In this document: one piece after another, positions 7,224 through 13,199 of the stretch | Numbering within the stretch: position 1 is the first letter of the stretch | Layout of the letters: every line of letters starts with the position of its first letter | Assembly: GCA_948742005.1 (NCBI GenBank) | Contig: CAPYQR010000026.1 | Coordinates: 1-14,327, forward strand | DNA length: 14,327 bases | Direction of reading: 5' to 3' | Source: an uncultured bacterium | GTDB taxonomy: Bacteria > Cyanobacteriota > Vampirovibrionia > Gastranaerophilales > Gastranaerophilaceae | Translations under genes and position numbers: made by a program | The notes under the pieces: generated by a model | Databases searched by the model: none | Seen by the model: the letters and a program-made list of their open reading frames with translations, nothing else | Told to the model about the DNA's origin: nothing

Positions 7224-7745
7224 ATGTTAAAAGAAAACCTTATAGAACTAATTTTAAATGATTATGATGAATTTTTAAATTACAAAAACTCAAATGACGA
7301 AATAGAGATTTCAGAAGCCGATTTTTCGCATAATAATTTTGAAAATACTGATTTTTCAAATATCGATTTATCAGGAACATCTTTTATGGAAGCAAATCTT
7401 GTTAATGTTAATTTTACTGATTGCGATTTAACGGGTGTTGATTTTTCAAGAGCAAATGTTTCTGAATGTAATTTTCAAGGAGCAATTTTAAACAGCGCAA
7501 GCTTTAACTATTCTACAGCTAATTTCTGCAACTTTTCAGAAGCAGATATGGCAGGCGCTAACTTTTGCGAAGCAGATTTATCCGACAGCGATTTTTCAAC
7601 AAGTGAAAATCTTGATTCTGTCAGATTTGATGAGTCAACAATTTGGCCGGATAATGACAAACTTCCCGAAGACTTTGACTGCACGTACAACTACGACCTT
7701 TCTTCTTTAAGAGAAGATGAAGAAAACCAGCAGGAGAGTTATTAG
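7224..7745 (+). CDS. Acidic pentapeptide-repeat protein
   Basis: 173 residues. After a ~30-residue helical head, residues 31-125 are 19 uninterrupted pentapeptides of the A(D/N)(L/F)xx type (EADFS, NTDFS, EANLV, GVDFS, GANFC, EADLS), predicting a right-handed quadrilateral beta-helix of nearly five coils. A C-terminal cap contains the TxWPD motif common after such helices (139-143). The protein is very acidic: 39 Asp/Glu against 6 Lys/Arg. Acidic pentapeptide helices of similar size (MfpA, Qnr) mimic DNA and bind gyrase, but most family members have no known role. AAGGAA at 7211-7216 precedes the ATG by 7 nt. It is last in the operon with two response regulators. Its stop overlaps the convergent peptidase gene by 4 nt. 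Confidence 0.9.
   Translation: MLKENLIELILNDYDEFLNYKNSNDEIEISEADFSHNNFENTDFSNIDLSGTSFMEANLVNVNFTDCDLTGVDFSRANVSECNFQGAILNSASFNYSTANFCNFSEADMAGANFCEADLSDSDFSTSENLDSVRFDESTIWPDNDKLPEDFDCTYNYDLSSLREDEENQQESY
7316..7598 (+). repeat. Nineteen pentapeptide repeats (15-nt coding period)
   Basis: Residues 31-125 of the pentapeptide protein run in unbroken five-residue register, with Phe or Leu at the central inward position and Asp, Asn or small residues before it. The register weakens only at YSTAN (96-100). Confidence 0.85.
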
Positions 7746-8362
7746 TACTCATTTTCTAAAAATTCAAAAAGATTTGAGAATTTTTTATTCAATTCTTCAA
7801 TATCTTCTTCTTCATCAATTTCAATCGTAATTGTCGGAATTGCACGCTCAACTCCGCAGTATGTTCCAAAACTGCCCGGAGTAGGATAACCGATGTCCGA
7901 AGTTGTTTTGTAATTTAAAAATTTTTGAATTTCTTTTGCTAAAACCTCAGCAGGACCGTCATAATTAATAACCTTATAAGGTGAATGGATTGTTATAATT
8001 GCATCAAAGATGTTTTTATCAATCAAATCAACCAAAAATATTACCTCTTCTTCGCTTTTTGGTTCATCTCCTGAAAAATAGTTGTCTTCTTCTTTTGATT
8101 TATTGCTTTTTACCCAATTTTTTGTTGGAAAATTACGGTTCAAATCAACACCGTTTTTATTTTTTCTTGAATCATTTTGATTTAACCGCGGAATATAATA
8201 AACTTCGTTTTTAAAAGTTTCTGTACAATCAACAGAAGAGTTATTCTTCAAGTAAGAATTAATAAAATATTCCCCCTGCGGCTCATCTCCATGAAAAACT
8301 CCAATTATAAGGATTTTTTTCTTATAATTGGAGTTTGTTCTTTTTATTAAATCAATTTTCAT
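7742..8362 (-). CDS. M14-family zinc carboxypeptidase, MpaA-like
   Basis: 206 residues. Zinc ligands His24 and Glu27 sit in VFHGDEPQGE. The substrate-carboxylate pair Asn75-Arg76 is in NGVDLNRNFP, the third zinc ligand His126 is in ITIHSP, and the catalytic Glu181 is in TITIEID after GSFGTYCG. These motifs match the MpaA branch of M14, whose E. coli member cleaves the gamma-D-Glu-meso-diaminopimelate bond during murein peptide recycling. There is no signal peptide, fitting a cytoplasmic recycling enzyme. It is shorter than E. coli MpaA (~240). It starts 6 nt after the rpaB stop with no good Shine-Dalgarno, so it is probably co-transcribed with rpaB. A 16-bp perfect hairpin lies in nt 27-67 of the coding sequence. 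The exact substrate is inferred. Confidence 0.8.
   Translation of the reverse strand: MKIDLIKRTNSNYKKKILIIGVFHGDEPQGEYFINSYLKNNSSVDCTETFKNEVYYIPRLNQNDSRKNKNGVDLNRNFPTKNWVKSNKSKEEDNYFSGDEPKSEEEVIFLVDLIDKNIFDAIITIHSPYKVINYDGPAEVLAKEIQKFLNYKTTSDIGYPTPGSFGTYCGVERAIPTITIEIDEEEDIEELNKKFSNLFEFLENEY
8296..8336 (-). repeat. Perfect 16-bp inverted repeat inside the peptidase gene
   Basis: Arms AAACTCCAATTATAAG (8296-8311 complement strand sense) and CTTATAATTGGAGTTT (8321-8336) pair perfectly around a 9-nt loop. In the minus-strand mRNA the stem covers nt 27-67 of the coding sequence and is followed by two more U. The pairing is direct observation; any role in attenuation or translation is inference. 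Confidence 0.75.
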
Positions 8363-8368
8363 ATTTAA

Positions 8369-9115
8369 CTAACCGATTCTTTGAAACATATATCCGATTC
8401 CGCGAGCCGTTAAGATAAGCTCAGGGTTAGCAGGATCTGTTTCGAGTTTTGAGCGCAATCTTGAAATATGAACATCAACAACTCTTGTATCAATTCGATG
8501 ATCAGGCGGATAAGCCCAGACATGCTGCAGGATTTCATTTCTTGAATATGCAGTTCCCGAATTATTGACTAAAAGCTCAAGAAGGCTGAATTCCATGCCT
8601 GTTAAGCGAATTCTTTCATTTTTGCGATAAACTTGACGTCTTGCGGTATCAATTTTAATATTTCCCGTAGTAATAACATTTTTGGTTGTTTTCCCTGCAG
8701 GAATTGTAATATCTTTGCTTACAGTTCTTCTTAAAACCGCTTTAACCCTTGCTTCAAGTTCTTTTGGGCTGAATGGTTTAATAACATAATCATCAGCACC
8801 TAATTCCAAACCCGTAATTCTTTCGGAAACATCACCGAGTGCCGTTAAAATAATAATCGGAATGTCGCTTACACGTCTGATTTCTCTTGTTACGCCGTAA
8901 CCGTCCATTTTAGGCATCATAACGTCTAAAATAACGATATCAGGGTTTGTTTTGTTAAATAACTCAACGGCTTCTTCGCCGTCTTCTGCGGTAACTACGC
9001 TGTAGCCTGCCATTTTAAGGCGTGTTTCTAAAATTCTTCTAATACTTGCTTCGTCATCAACAACAAGGATTTTTTGCTTGGAGTCAGTTTGTTCGCCCTG
9101 GATGTCTTTGGTCAT
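8369..9115 (-). CDS. rpaB: OmpR-family response regulator, RpaB/Ycf27 type
   Basis: 248 residues. The receiver (14-131) is very close to cyanobacterial RpaB as I recall it: KILVVDDEASIRRILETRL, then ILDVMMPKMDGYGV with phospho-acceptor Asp64, Thr91 in ILTALGD, and ITGLELGADDYVIKPFSPKE with Lys113. The winged-helix output domain (~150-246) has LTGMEFSLLELLV, RVVDVHISRLRSKLE and the closing TARGIGYMF. In cyanobacteria RpaB is an essential regulator of high-light and stress genes, phosphorylated by Hik33/NblS and binding HLR1 direct repeats; here photosynthetic targets are presumably absent. This copy has no cysteine at all, so thiol-based redox control described for cyanobacterial RpaB cannot operate. 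AAGGAAG (9120-9126, minus strand) precedes the ATG. The MpaA-like gene follows 6 nt downstream. Confidence 0.88.
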   Translation of the reverse strand: MTKDIQGEQTDSKQKILVVDDEASIRRILETRLKMAGYSVVTAEDGEEAVELFNKTNPDIVILDVMMPKMDGYGVTREIRRVSDIPIIILTALGDVSERITGLELGADDYVIKPFSPKELEARVKAVLRRTVSKDITIPAGKTTKNVITTGNIKIDTARRQVYRKNERIRLTGMEFSLLELLVNNSGTAYSRNEILQHVWAYPPDHRIDTRVVDVHISRLRSKLETDPANPELILTARGIGYMFQRIG

Positions 9116-9202
9116 TTTTCTTCCTTACTTATTCATAAATTTACAAAATTTAAAATTATTAAATTTTTTAAACTAATATTAACATAAATTAATTTTTTTT
9201 GC

Positions 9203-9239
9203 AAAAAAAAGCTCGTTTTTATTTAACGAGCGATTTTTT
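9203..9239 (-). terminator. Intrinsic terminator after the coiled-coil protein gene
   Basis: Read on the minus strand, GCTCGTT, a 7-nt loop and AACGAGC (9231-9211) are followed directly by eight T (9210-9203). It lies ~50 nt past the stop at 9280. In the plus direction six T (9234-9239) also follow the stem after two bases, so it may stop both directions and insulate rpaB from the upstream gene. Confidence 0.8.
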
Positions 9240-9279
9240 AAGGTTATAGTTTATTTAGGATTTGAGAGAGTTATTTATT

Positions 9280-9837
9280 TTAGCTTAAATGTATTGTATT
9301 TTGTTCAATTTGTTGAGATATTGCTCCGTCTAATTGCTGTAATTCAGCTTCTTCGGATTTTAATAAAGTTTCTTCTTGTAATTTTTGGTTTTCAATTTCT
9401 TTTTGCTTTTCATTTAAAAGAGGTTGATAATATTCTGCTGCATATTCTTTTAAATTTTCTTCAAGGAAATTGTTGTAAATTGAATCATAATCAAGCTCGC
9501 CGTCTTTGTAATATAATTGAGCTTTAGATGCAATATCGGGATTATTGTAATATTGCTCTTCTGTCAAATTACCGTACATATCGGTATAATAAGACGTTTG
9601 TTCTTGAGCAACCGCGTCTGCGGATTCTGTAGAATTGTACATAAAATCCATAGCATCGCCAAACAAGCTTGTTCTGATTGATGCAATTTCATTCGGTGTA
9701 ATATAACCGTCTGCTATTGCTGTTGAAAAACTTGTTAAACTGTCAAGTTCTTGTTTGAGCCTTAAGATTTTTAAATTTCTGTCGTTAGTACTTGCCACCA
9801 ACTCGGCTTTCCTAAGCGTTAATAGGACCCAGCCCAT
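9280..9837 (-). CDS. Uncharacterised coiled-coil protein
   Basis: 185 residues from the ATG at 9835-9837. AGGAG (9846-9850, minus strand) sits 8 nt upstream. A GTG nine bases earlier (9844-9846) overlaps that Shine-Dalgarno and is rejected. I do not recognise the function. The N-terminus (MGWVLLTLRKAELVASTN) is mildly hydrophobic but is too short and charged for a secretion signal. Residues ~20-45 look helical, with a conserved-looking AIADGYIT step. The middle is rich in Tyr, Asp and Asn (YYTDMYGNLTEEQYYNNPD). Residues ~133-180 are a Glu/Gln/Lys-rich coiled coil (EKQKEIENQKLQEETLL). It has no cysteine. It stands alone with its own terminator. The Tyr/Gln/Asn-rich make-up suggests a structural or secreted-substrate protein, which is only a guess. 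Confidence 0.7.
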   Translation of the reverse strand: MGWVLLTLRKAELVASTNDRNLKILRLKQELDSLTSFSTAIADGYITPNEIASIRTSLFGDAMDFMYNSTESADAVAQEQTSYYTDMYGNLTEEQYYNNPDIASKAQLYYKDGELDYDSIYNNFLEENLKEYAAEYYQPLLNEKQKEIENQKLQEETLLKSEEAELQQLDGAISQQIEQNTIHLS

Positions 9838-9929
9838 AATACACACTCCTAAATTTTTAATTTTTAAACTAACCTTACAATATAATAAAGTATTTTTTGA
9901 TTTAGAAATTGCGTTTAATTATTCTTTTT

Positions 9930-9946
9930 CTTAACAAAACTTAACA
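9930..9946. repeat. Direct repeat CTTAACA with 10-bp period
   Basis: CTTAACA occurs at 9930-9936 and 9940-9946, one helical turn apart, in the gap between the XRE gene and the coiled-coil gene and ~95 nt upstream of the latter's ATG. Ten-base direct repeats suit dimers of OmpR-family regulators. The same CTTAACAAAA string also occurs at 5807-5816 before gatC. The match to the RpaB HLR1 consensus is imperfect, with one extra A in each half. Confidence 0.3.
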
Positions 9947-9948
9947 TT

Positions 9949-10215
9949 TCATTCTTCTTTTGTTGAAAAAAAATTCTCACCGAGTTCTTCATCCAAAATT
10001 CTGCCAAATTCTTCAAAGCTCATACCAAGAGCCTTTGCCACTTTTGCAATTTTTGAAAAATAAGCCTGAGAAGCTCCGTTTTCAATTAAGTTTAAAGAAG
10101 ATGTAGCGATATCGTTTTCATAACAAAAAATAGTGAACTTTAAACCTTTTTCTTTTCGTTTTTGTTTAAGAATTTTGCCAACCGTCTTATATAATTTTAA
10201 ATCTCTCTCTTGCAT
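9949..10215 (-). CDS. Small XRE-family transcriptional regulator
   Basis: 88 residues, almost entirely a Cro/C1-type helix-turn-helix. The pattern is TVGKILKQKRKEKGL at 11-25, a variable helix (TIFCYENDIATSS), LNLIENGAS at 41-49 (the typical 'I-E-N-G' turn), and KIAKVAKALGMSFEEF at 55-70. The remaining C-terminal tail is short and acidic. Such proteins bind short palindromes as dimers. A perfect 20-bp palindrome lies 33 bp upstream of this start and also between it and the divergent pilin gene, so autoregulation plus control of the pilin is the simplest reading. There is no Shine-Dalgarno, and a TATTAT (-10 like) lies about 7 nt before the ATG, so the message may be leaderless or nearly so. 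Confidence 0.85.
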   Translation of the reverse strand: MQERDLKLYKTVGKILKQKRKEKGLKFTIFCYENDIATSSLNLIENGASQAYFSKIAKVAKALGMSFEEFGRILDEELGENFFSTKEE

Positions 10216-10237
10216 TAAATAAATAATAATGTTATTT

Positions 10238-10243
10238 TATAAT
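10238..10243 (+). promoter_or_regulatory. Consensus -10 box for the prepilin-like gene
   Basis: TATAAT at 10238-10243 places a start point near 10250, inside the 20-bp palindrome. The -35 region (TTAAAT at 10215-10220, 17-bp spacer) is poor. A repressor on the palindrome would block this start point directly. Confidence 0.45.
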
Positions 10244-10247
10244 AAAA

Positions 10248-10267
10248 TATTCCATACGTATGGAATA
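10248..10267. promoter_or_regulatory. 20-bp perfect palindrome, probable operator
   Basis: TATTCCATACGTATGGAATA is its own reverse complement over all 20 bases. It sits in the 97-bp gap between the divergent XRE regulator (ATG at 10215) and the prepilin-like gene (ATG at 10313). Position and symmetry fit a dimeric helix-turn-helix protein; the adjacent XRE protein is the natural candidate. Confidence 0.6.
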
Positions 10268-10312
10268 AATAAGAATAATCTTTTGTATGACTACATGATA
10301 AAGGAAGTTTAA

Positions 10313-11650
10313 ATGAAAAAAATTACAAATTTTTTGAAGCTTAAATTGCCAAAATGGCTGAAAGCTTTTTCGATGATTGAATTAGTGCTTTCATTGTTGG
10401 TTATTTCAATAATTTTTGCAGCATTAAGTCCTGTGATAAGCAAAAAAGCACACCAAATGATTAAAGTTGATACAACAATGTCGGTTTATTCGGCAACAGA
10501 ATGCAATAAATGGTTCAATGATGATTGTCAGGTTTGCACGAAAAACGCCTGTTTAACCTGCGAAAAAATTTGCACAGGAAATCAATATAAAAATATCGGC
10601 ACTTGCGATTGCGAAAACTGCAACACAAGAAGCGCTCAGTGTATCAGCTGCGGAGCAAAAAAATGTACAAAATGCAACGAGGGTTTTCCTTTGATTGATG
10701 GGGTTTGCTCAGACACAAGATGCCCGACAGGAAGTTACAGTGATGGTTTGAGCAATTGCAAACCATGTCCTGCAGGAAAATATTGCATGGATGGATTAAT
10801 TTATAACAAAAATTCAAAAGCGCAGGAAAACTCGGGCTCGTTTAACGTTGCAATATCAAAATACACAAGAGAATTCAGCATAACAAGCTTAATCGGCGCA
10901 GGAGGCGCGGGCGGAAAGGGGAATTTAAAAATGACATCCGCAAACAGGACAGAAAGCTATAATTATGATTGTTCAACAACACGCACGGCTTGCATGTGCA
11001 GTTATACAACCGGCACCTGGGAAATGAGCAACAATTGTTGTTGCGCAAACCGTTATGATTGTGGTTATTGCGGCAACTATAAATATTCATATTATTACGA
11101 AGATGTAAAAGTTCCCAAAACCTGCACAGGAACGCGCGTCGTTGCATCACAAGCATATTCATCCTACGGCGGAGGCGGAGGTGGTTCAGGCGCGGTTTTG
11201 GCTTCATCCGTTACAATTCCGCAGAATATTATCGATTCGGCAATCGGAGGCAGGGTTAATGTTGTTGTCGGAATGGGGACAAATGGAAACGGACAAGCAA
11301 CAAGCGTCAGGGTTATAAATTCCTCAGGCACAGTTCTTTGGAGCATCAGTGCAAATGGTGGAATCAAGGGAATCGATGCTTCCTCGGGCTCTGCAGGAGC
11401 AGGCGGCAACGGCGGAAGCGGCTCGGGCTCGCTTAGAACAGGCTCTAAAGGCGGAGGCGGAGGTTCTAACACCTCAAACACAAATTCAAACGTCCAGGGC
11501 ACACAAGGTGGAGGCGCAGGCTCGGGCTACGGTGCAGGAGGAAAAGGTGGAACAATGATTGTCAACCAAAACGGAAAACAAGGAGAAATTGCGCCTGCAA
11601 GAGGCTCAAACGGATATGGAAAAGTTAATTATGTTCAATTGACAAGGTAA
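10313..11650 (+). CDS. Type IV prepilin-like protein, Cys-rich then Gly-rich adhesin-like module
   Basis: 445 residues. An 18-residue basic leader ends KWLKA|FSMIE; Phe19 and Glu23 match the prepilin peptidase site, with Ala in place of the usual Gly at -1. The hydrophobic pilin helix follows (19-45). Residues 64-158 hold 18 cysteines, mostly as CxxC pairs (CQVC, CLTC, CISC, CTKC, CPC), resembling disulfide-knot stalks. From ~175 the sequence fits the Gly-rich domains of phage tail and surface adhesins: a strand leading to SLIGAGGAGGKG, then GGGGGGSGAVL, VVVGMGTNGNG, ANGGIKG and a long poly-Gly stretch, closing in NGYGKVNYVQL. A second Cys cluster (220-271) is inserted. It is probably a minor pilin or tip adhesin. 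AAGGAAG (10301-10307) precedes the ATG. It is monocistronic, between the operator and a terminator. The ligand is unknown. Confidence 0.8.
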   Translation: MKKITNFLKLKLPKWLKAFSMIELVLSLLVISIIFAALSPVISKKAHQMIKVDTTMSVYSATECNKWFNDDCQVCTKNACLTCEKICTGNQYKNIGTCDCENCNTRSAQCISCGAKKCTKCNEGFPLIDGVCSDTRCPTGSYSDGLSNCKPCPAGKYCMDGLIYNKNSKAQENSGSFNVAISKYTREFSITSLIGAGGAGGKGNLKMTSANRTESYNYDCSTTRTACMCSYTTGTWEMSNNCCCANRYDCGYCGNYKYSYYYEDVKVPKTCTGTRVVASQAYSSYGGGGGGSGAVLASSVTIPQNIIDSAIGGRVNVVVGMGTNGNGQATSVRVINSSGTVLWSISANGGIKGIDASSGSAGAGGNGGSGSGSLRTGSKGGGGGSNTSNTNSNVQGTQGGGAGSGYGAGGKGGTMIVNQNGKQGEIAPARGSNGYGKVNYVQLTR

Positions 11651-11680
11651 AATTAAATATTTAAAACAGTTCATGCAGTC

Positions 11681-11707
11681 GGAGGTTTAAAAAACCTCCC
11701 TTTTTTT
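11681..11707 (+). terminator. Intrinsic terminator after the prepilin-like gene
   Basis: GGAGGTTT (11681-11688) and AAACCTCC (11692-11699) form a perfect 8-bp stem with a 3-nt loop, followed by C and seven T. It lies 31 nt past the stop at 11650. The remaining gap to 11783 is AT-rich, with no other clear element. Confidence 0.9.
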
Positions 11708-11783
11708 GTCTTATTAGAATTAGCTTTAAAAATTAATCAAAAAAGTTAATGAATTCCCTCTAAAAAAATATTAACTTATAAAA

Positions 11784-12548
11784 ATGGAAAACTATTACGA
11801 AATTTTAGAAATATCGCCTGACGCAAACAAAGAAGAAATCAAAAAACAATTCAAAAAACTTGCGCGGATTTATCATCCTGATGTTAATTCAACACCCGGA
11901 GCAGAAGAAAAATTTAAAATGATTAATGAAGCGGCATGCGTACTTTTAAATGACAACAAAAGAAAAAAAATCTGCCCGAAAAAAGGAAAAGATGTCTATT
12001 TAGATATCGAAATCAGCACAAAAGAAGCAATTTTAGGAACAACAAAAGTAATTAACTTTGTTCAAAACACAAAAACAACAACAAAAACAAGAAAAATAAG
12101 CGTAAAAATCCCCCCGACAACAAAAAACAAATCCAAACTCCGCCTGAAAGGCGAGGGAGAGAAAGGTAAATTCGGAGGAGAAAACGGAGATTTATTCATT
12201 ATTATTAATATAGAAAAAAATGAAGATTTAACAATCAAAAACGGTATCGTTTATTATAACGCTAAAATCAGCCCGCACAGAGCAATCTTAGGAGGAAATA
12301 TCAAAGTCATGACCTTGTGGGGAGGAGTAATGATTAAAATTCCGCCTTTGACAAAAGCAAACCAAAGTTTTAAACTAATTGAAGCAGGTGTTTATAATGA
12401 AAAAACAAGAAAAAAAGGGGATGAAATTATAAACATCACAATTCAAACACCCGAATCCCTTACAGAAGAAGAATTCAACCTGTATGAAAAACTGGAAGAA
12501 ATCAGCTTAAGAAAAAATGAAAATACAAAAAAAAACAGCTTTTATTAA
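11784..12548 (+). CDS. DnaJ/CbpA-like J-domain co-chaperone, compact
   Basis: 254 residues. The J-domain (1-62) opens MENYYEILEISPDANKEEIK and has the HPD motif at 31-33, needed to stimulate DnaK ATPase. The substrate-binding beta-domains follow almost at once. CTD-I starts near DVYLDIEISTKEAILGT (70-86), with the typical VKIPPTTKNKSKLRLKGEGE at 107-126. CTD-II contains SPHRAILGGNIKVMTLWGG at 163-181 and MIKIPPLTKANQSFKL at 183-198. There is no zinc-finger domain and essentially no Gly/Phe linker, so it is nearer CbpA (class B) but shorter (~306 residues in E. coli) and with the linker missing. The ATG has no Shine-Dalgarno; an AT-rich TATTAA/TATAAA region lies just upstream. Its last 32 nt overlap queE. 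The client is unknown. Confidence 0.88.
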   Translation: MENYYEILEISPDANKEEIKKQFKKLARIYHPDVNSTPGAEEKFKMINEAACVLLNDNKRKKICPKKGKDVYLDIEISTKEAILGTTKVINFVQNTKTTTKTRKISVKIPPTTKNKSKLRLKGEGEKGKFGGENGDLFIIINIEKNEDLTIKNGIVYYNAKISPHRAILGGNIKVMTLWGGVMIKIPPLTKANQSFKLIEAGVYNEKTRKKGDEIINITIQTPESLTEEEFNLYEKLEEISLRKNENTKKNSFY

Positions 12549-13191
12549 AGAAATTTTCACCTCAATTCAAGGCGAGGGCTCTTATGTCGGGCAAAAACAT
12601 ATTTTTGTAAGATTTTGCAGATGCAATTTAAATTGCAGGTTTTGCGATACTGATTTTAAGACAAATGCTAAAGAATTTAATATTGATTCTTTATTTGATG
12701 TTTTAAATAATATAAATGCACGGATAATTAGCTTCACAGGGGGCGAACCGCTGCTTGAAGATGATTTTTTGAATGATTTTTTAACAAAATATAAAAAAAG
12801 ACTAAACAAAAAAATATACCTTGAAACAAACGGAACTCTTCCTTTGAACTTAAAAAAAATTATTGATTTTGTTGATATAATTTCAATGGATATCAAATTA
12901 AAAAGCTCATCAGGGCACAAAAATTTTAAAGAAAACGAAGAATTTATTAAAACAGTGCTGGATAACAAAAAAGAGATTTTTATTAAAGTTGTTTTTGATA
13001 AAAACATAACTGAAGAAGAAATAACAACCTGTACAAATATTGCAAAAAAATACAACATTCTGCTTGTTTTACAGCCAAAAATGCCTTTGGATGAGGGAAT
13101 TAATCTTGAAGAAATTTTTGAAAAATTTTATTCAAATTATGAAAATATAAGACTTATCGCACAAACGCATAAATTCTTAAATCTTGCTTAA
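12517..13191 (+). CDS. queE: 7-carboxy-7-deazaguanine synthase (radical SAM)
   Basis: 224 residues. QueE converts 6-carboxy-tetrahydropterin to 7-carboxy-7-deazaguanine in the preQ0/queuosine pathway. The sequence has IFTSIQGEGSYVGQKHIFVR at 13-32 and the iron-sulfur motif C36-x3-C40-x2-C43 in CNLNCRFCDTDF. Next come FTGGEPLLE at 73-81 (SAM contact), YLETNGTLP at 101-109, the Asp-Ile-Lys step MDIKLKSSSG at 124-133, and the closing QTHKFLN at 216-222. It starts inside dnaJ (32-nt overlap, another frame) with only a weak purine-rich site, suggesting translational coupling. queC, queD and queF are not in the window. It ends 8 nt from the convergent glycosyltransferase gene, with no clear terminator between them. 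Confidence 0.93.
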   Translation: MKIQKKTAFIKEIFTSIQGEGSYVGQKHIFVRFCRCNLNCRFCDTDFKTNAKEFNIDSLFDVLNNINARIISFTGGEPLLEDDFLNDFLTKYKKRLNKKIYLETNGTLPLNLKKIIDFVDIISMDIKLKSSSGHKNFKENEEFIKTVLDNKKEIFIKVVFDKNITEEEITTCTNIAKKYNILLVLQPKMPLDEGINLEEIFEKFYSNYENIRLIAQTHKFLNLA

Positions 13192-13199
13192 ATATAAGC

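Noticed and set aside
9134-9155. HLR1-like RpaB site upstream of rpaB (TTTACAAA followed by TTTAAAAT)
   Set aside because: The second half has a mismatch and the spacer is one base instead of two; in such AT-rich DNA this is not convincing.
9838-9846. GTG at 9844-9846 as the start of the coiled-coil protein
   Set aside because: It overlaps the AGGAG that should position the ribosome; the ATG at 9835-9837 is spaced correctly.
10564-10800. Zinc-ribbon or rubredoxin-like metal domain from the CxxC pairs in the prepilin-like protein
   Set aside because: The protein should be exported and the cysteines are too many and irregularly spaced for a defined metal site; disulfides in an EGF/furin-like stalk fit better.
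11164-11502. Proline-rich minus-strand frame opposite the Gly-rich region
   Set aside because: Poly-Pro is simply the complement of Gly codons (GGN/NCC); there is no ribosome site and no independent support.
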